Origin: Rikenellaceae bacterium
GTDB lineage: Bacteria; Bacteroidota; Bacteroidia; Bacteroidales; Rikenellaceae
Direction of reading: 5' to 3'
Length of the DNA stretch: 64,000 nt
Assembly: GCA_902363575.1 (NCBI GenBank)
Contig: CABJAJ010000001.1
Span: 1-64,000 of the forward strand
Shown here piece by piece: positions 62,051 to 64,000 of this stretch; the stretch's first letter is position 1, and each line of letters begins with the position of its first letter. The notes under the pieces are model-generated. The model did no database searches and had not been told where the DNA came from. It was given only the letters and a program-made list of their open reading frames with translations. The translations under genes were made by a program, and so were the position numbers.

Positions 62051-63490
62051 TTAAAAGACGATTTCGGAAGGGAACCAGTACACCGTTTCATTCTCGCTGG
62101 TGTAGGGAATCGTCTCCCGCACCTCACCCTCGGGGCTCAACACCGTGATGTAGGTCTTGAGGTAGTTGGCGCCCCAACCGTCCTTGGTGTACACGACATA
62201 TACGTCGCCCGTCGCTGGATCGACCCGCACCCCGCAGCCATAGGCCGAGAACCCTTCGGGCAGGGGCCAGAGCGAGGCGACGGTTTTCGACGCGGGGTCG
62301 TATTTGCAGAGCTCACGCCCGTAAACGCTCCATCCGCTGCCCGTCTTGCGCAGGAAATACAGCGCGCTGCCGTCGGCGGCCGCCGCGATCTCGCAGGGCC
62401 GGTAGGTCGATTCCCACCAGAGGGGATAGTCTCCGGTCGAAACGGTTTCAAAGGAGTTGTCCGCAGGATCGATCCGCACGATCCGCTCCGAGTCGGCGGC
62501 CCAGACGGCTCCGTCGGTCGTCCGGACAAATCCGGTGCTCGCGGGGCAGAGCTCCGCGGCCGGCTCACCCGTGGCGGGGTCGTACACATAGACCGCGTCG
62601 GAGTAGATGAAGAACACTTTGCCGCCGGCCGTGCAGATGTCGCGGAATCCGTTGCGCTGAGCGAAAATCCGATCCGCGGCGTCGAGCGAAAGCGGGTTCA
62701 GCCCGATGCGGAAAACACCGTTCTGGGTGGTGATATACCCTGTCGAGGCGTCGTACACCGTCATGCCCATCACCTGTCCCACCGTGGCGCCGTATTCGCT
62801 CCCCAGCACCGATCGGGCGTGAAGCTGCGCGTCGGTCTCGACCACGAACGGCGCGTCCTTGGCCACCAGATAGGTCATCGTGCCGGTGCGCAGCATCGTG
62901 GTGCCGGAGTTGCCGAGCGGCTGCGCGGGGTTGAGTGCCGCATAGGGACGCCGAATCCACGCCCCGTCGAAATAGTAGTTGAGCGATGCGGGCATCTTGC
63001 CGAACTGCCCCTCGTTATAAACGAAGAATCCGCCTTCGGGCAGCGTTCCGCAGTAGAGCTGCACGGCCGCCATGTAGGTGCGGCCCGACGCATCGGCGCC
63101 CGCGAGGATGAGACGCCCCTGTTCGGGAGTCGCATCGGCCGGTACGGTAACGGTTACCGTGGCGGCCCGCTCGTCGAGGCTGGCGACCCATCCTTCGGAA
63201 ACGGAGAACAGTTCGACGAAAGCGAGGTTACGCGCCGTGTAGGAGACGGTCTGCGATCCGTCCGCCGCGAAGAACAGGGCCTTCGTGTCGAAGACGAGCG
63301 AACTGTCCGCCGCCTTGGGAATGGTGATCGTCGAGCCGTCGGCAAGGATCAGCGACACCGCGTCGTCGGTCTGCTCGATCCCCCGGAAGAAGGAATCGCC
63401 CTGTGCTTTGACTTCGGCGCCCGTCGCGTCTTCGACCCGCGTTCCGTCAACAGTCCAATAGCCTTCGGCATCGACCGCCAGCACGGGCAC
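62051..63490 (-). CDS. DUF5074 surface protein lacking its N terminus
   Basis: 479 residues from a GTG at 63490. The frame is closed upstream by TAA at 63497-63499, so no signal peptide can be added. The chain opens inside a domain (PVLAVDAEGYWTVDGTRVED) that in related lipoproteins is preceded by a lipid signal and a coiled coil. Residues 60-145 look like a BACON/Ig domain. The rest is a beta-propeller of DUF5074 type (FFVYNEGQFGKMPASLNYYF, VAKDAPFVVETDAQL). No TAnnTTTG promoter lies upstream on this strand. The gene may be a 5'-truncated remnant or be started unusually. The remaining frame is intact. Confidence 0.7.
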   Translation of the reverse strand: MPVLAVDAEGYWTVDGTRVEDATGAEVKAQGDSFFRGIEQTDDAVSLILADGSTITIPKAADSSLVFDTKALFFAADGSQTVSYTARNLAFVELFSVSEGWVASLDERAATVTVTVPADATPEQGRLILAGADASGRTYMAAVQLYCGTLPEGGFFVYNEGQFGKMPASLNYYFDGAWIRRPYAALNPAQPLGNSGTTMLRTGTMTYLVAKDAPFVVETDAQLHARSVLGSEYGATVGQVMGMTVYDASTGYITTQNGVFRIGLNPLSLDAADRIFAQRNGFRDICTAGGKVFFIYSDAVYVYDPATGEPAAELCPASTGFVRTTDGAVWAADSERIVRIDPADNSFETVSTGDYPLWWESTYRPCEIAAAADGSALYFLRKTGSGWSVYGRELCKYDPASKTVASLWPLPEGFSAYGCGVRVDPATGDVYVVYTKDGWGANYLKTYITVLSPEGEVRETIPYTSENETVYWFPSEIVF

Positions 63491-63530
63491 AACTTTTTAA
63501 CCTGTTCGTTCCGTTTTGGAAAAATTGTTG

Positions 63531-63538
63531 TATCTTTG
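63531..63538 (+). promoter_or_regulatory. Promoter -7 box TATCTTTG for the LruC-type gene
   Basis: TATCTTTG lies 109 nt before the ATG at 63647, giving a long leader. The TTTTG at 63514-63518 is only 12 nt upstream, too close to be a normal -33. Confidence 0.55.
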
Positions 63539-63646
63539 CACTATCCGAATTGGTCCCCCGACCGATCGACACAACCCGAACGGCGACAGATCCCGCATCC
63601 GCGCCGTAACGGTACGGTTACTTACATACTCATACACTCAGCGAAG

Positions 63647-64000
63647 ATGAAAAAACATCTGTTACGGTATGCCCTGCTCTGCCTTATTGTCCCGGCAACG
63701 GCCGGTTGCGTCAAAGATGCTGCGAACCGCATCGTCCCCGCACCCGAACCGGACCTGATCGGCTTCGATTACGCGACTTCGTCCCCGACCCGCCTGTCGG
63801 TCGGTTACCGCGACATGGGCGGAGTCCGCACGAACGTCTATTTTGAACTCTACGACGTCAATCCCGTCGAGGTCGCGGCCGACGGCTCCTGTTACCGGCT
63901 CAGGGAGGGCATCGAGCCGCTCTTCGCCGGATACACCGATGAAAACGGGTGGTTCGACGGCGTAGTCCGGCTACCGGCCTACCTCGAAAAAGCCTATATC
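63647..64000 (+). CDS. LruC-type surface lipoprotein, cut by the right edge
   Basis: The first 118 codons are visible, with no stop before the right edge. The signal LLCLIVPATAGC has a lipobox (Cys21). The mature start (LIGFDYATSSPTRLSVGYRD, FELYDVNPVEV, IEPLFAGYTDENGWFDGVVR, LPAYLEKAYI) follows the pattern I know from LruC-domain lipoproteins: a short strand pair, then the FExYxxNP and AxTDENG motifs. Those are large outer-membrane-anchored proteins of Bacteroidetes of unknown function. The gene is divergent from the DUF5074 gene. Confidence 0.75.
   Translation, partial: MKKHLLRYALLCLIVPATAGCVKDAANRIVPAPEPDLIGFDYATSSPTRLSVGYRDMGGVRTNVYFELYDVNPVEVAADGSCYRLREGIEPLFAGYTDENGWFDGVVRLPAYLEKAYI

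Noticed and set aside
63481..63646. Invertible promoter segment between the DUF5074 and LruC genes
   Set aside because: I looked for inverted repeats flanking the TATCTTTG box and found none long enough for a recombinase. The missing N terminus of the DUF5074 gene remains unexplained.

Overview
The window is a stretch of chromosome from a high-GC member of the Bacteroidales, most likely Alistipes or a close relative (Rikenellaceae). The sequence evidence is: promoter -7 boxes of the Bacteroidetes form TAnnTTTG in front of many genes; almost no Shine-Dalgarno sequences; Bacteroidetes families (DUF4270 lipoprotein, DUF3098, GldE-type CorC protein, LruC and DUF5074 surface lipoproteins, S46 dipeptidyl peptidase); lipid A synthesis (lpxB); and a tRNA-Leu gene without an encoded CCA. 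The genus is inference.

Region by region. 1-1810 is the least ordinary part: an unrecognised gene cut by the left edge, an AT-rich island with a small XRE-type regulator, two near-identical promoter copies and several hairpins. 1814-6977 is a tight six-gene minus-strand operon whose products all carry export signals; it resembles an envelope complex with LPP20, LpoB/CsgG and FlgT-like parts and an outer-membrane barrel, and is the best candidate for an undescribed system. 7280-9601 holds an MFS transporter and a polyprenyl diphosphate synthase. 9709-15984 is a plus-strand housekeeping run: yfhO-like, ftsX, DUF3098, uppP, truB, queA. 16030-21964 holds a shortened GT5-like protein overlapping a DUF4270 lipoprotein, then topA and a secreted C1 peptidase. 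22199-25785 holds a pentapeptide-repeat protein with a MATE exporter, and a divergent Omp85-type barrel.

25815-40429 is a long minus-strand run, read priA, comF, dnaB, comM, murG, murC, ftsQ, ftsA, ftsZ, gldE, phosphopantetheinyl transferase. It joins replication restart, DNA uptake and processing, late peptidoglycan precursor synthesis and the divisome. 40542-46915 is mixed: YitT, radical SAM, a multi-domain nuclease lipoprotein, dtd, an RluA-type synthase, cytidine deaminase and a SIMPL protein. 47217-51451 has an HD protein, gpmA, rlmD and an unusual lipoprotein with a C-terminal membrane segment. 51627-59954 is a dense plus-strand run with several ATGA overlaps: MBL hydrolase, a two-DTG aspartic protease, an FkbM methyltransferase, trmD, lpxB, a small membrane protein, an FAH protein, maf and a DPP11-like peptidase. 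60051-60136 is tRNA-Leu(GAG). 60347-64000 holds surface lipoproteins: a PKD-type protein, a DUF5074 protein that lacks its expected N terminus, and the start of an LruC-type protein.

No rRNA, CRISPR array, insertion sequence, integrase or replication origin was seen. All family names come from reading motifs by eye, without any database search.
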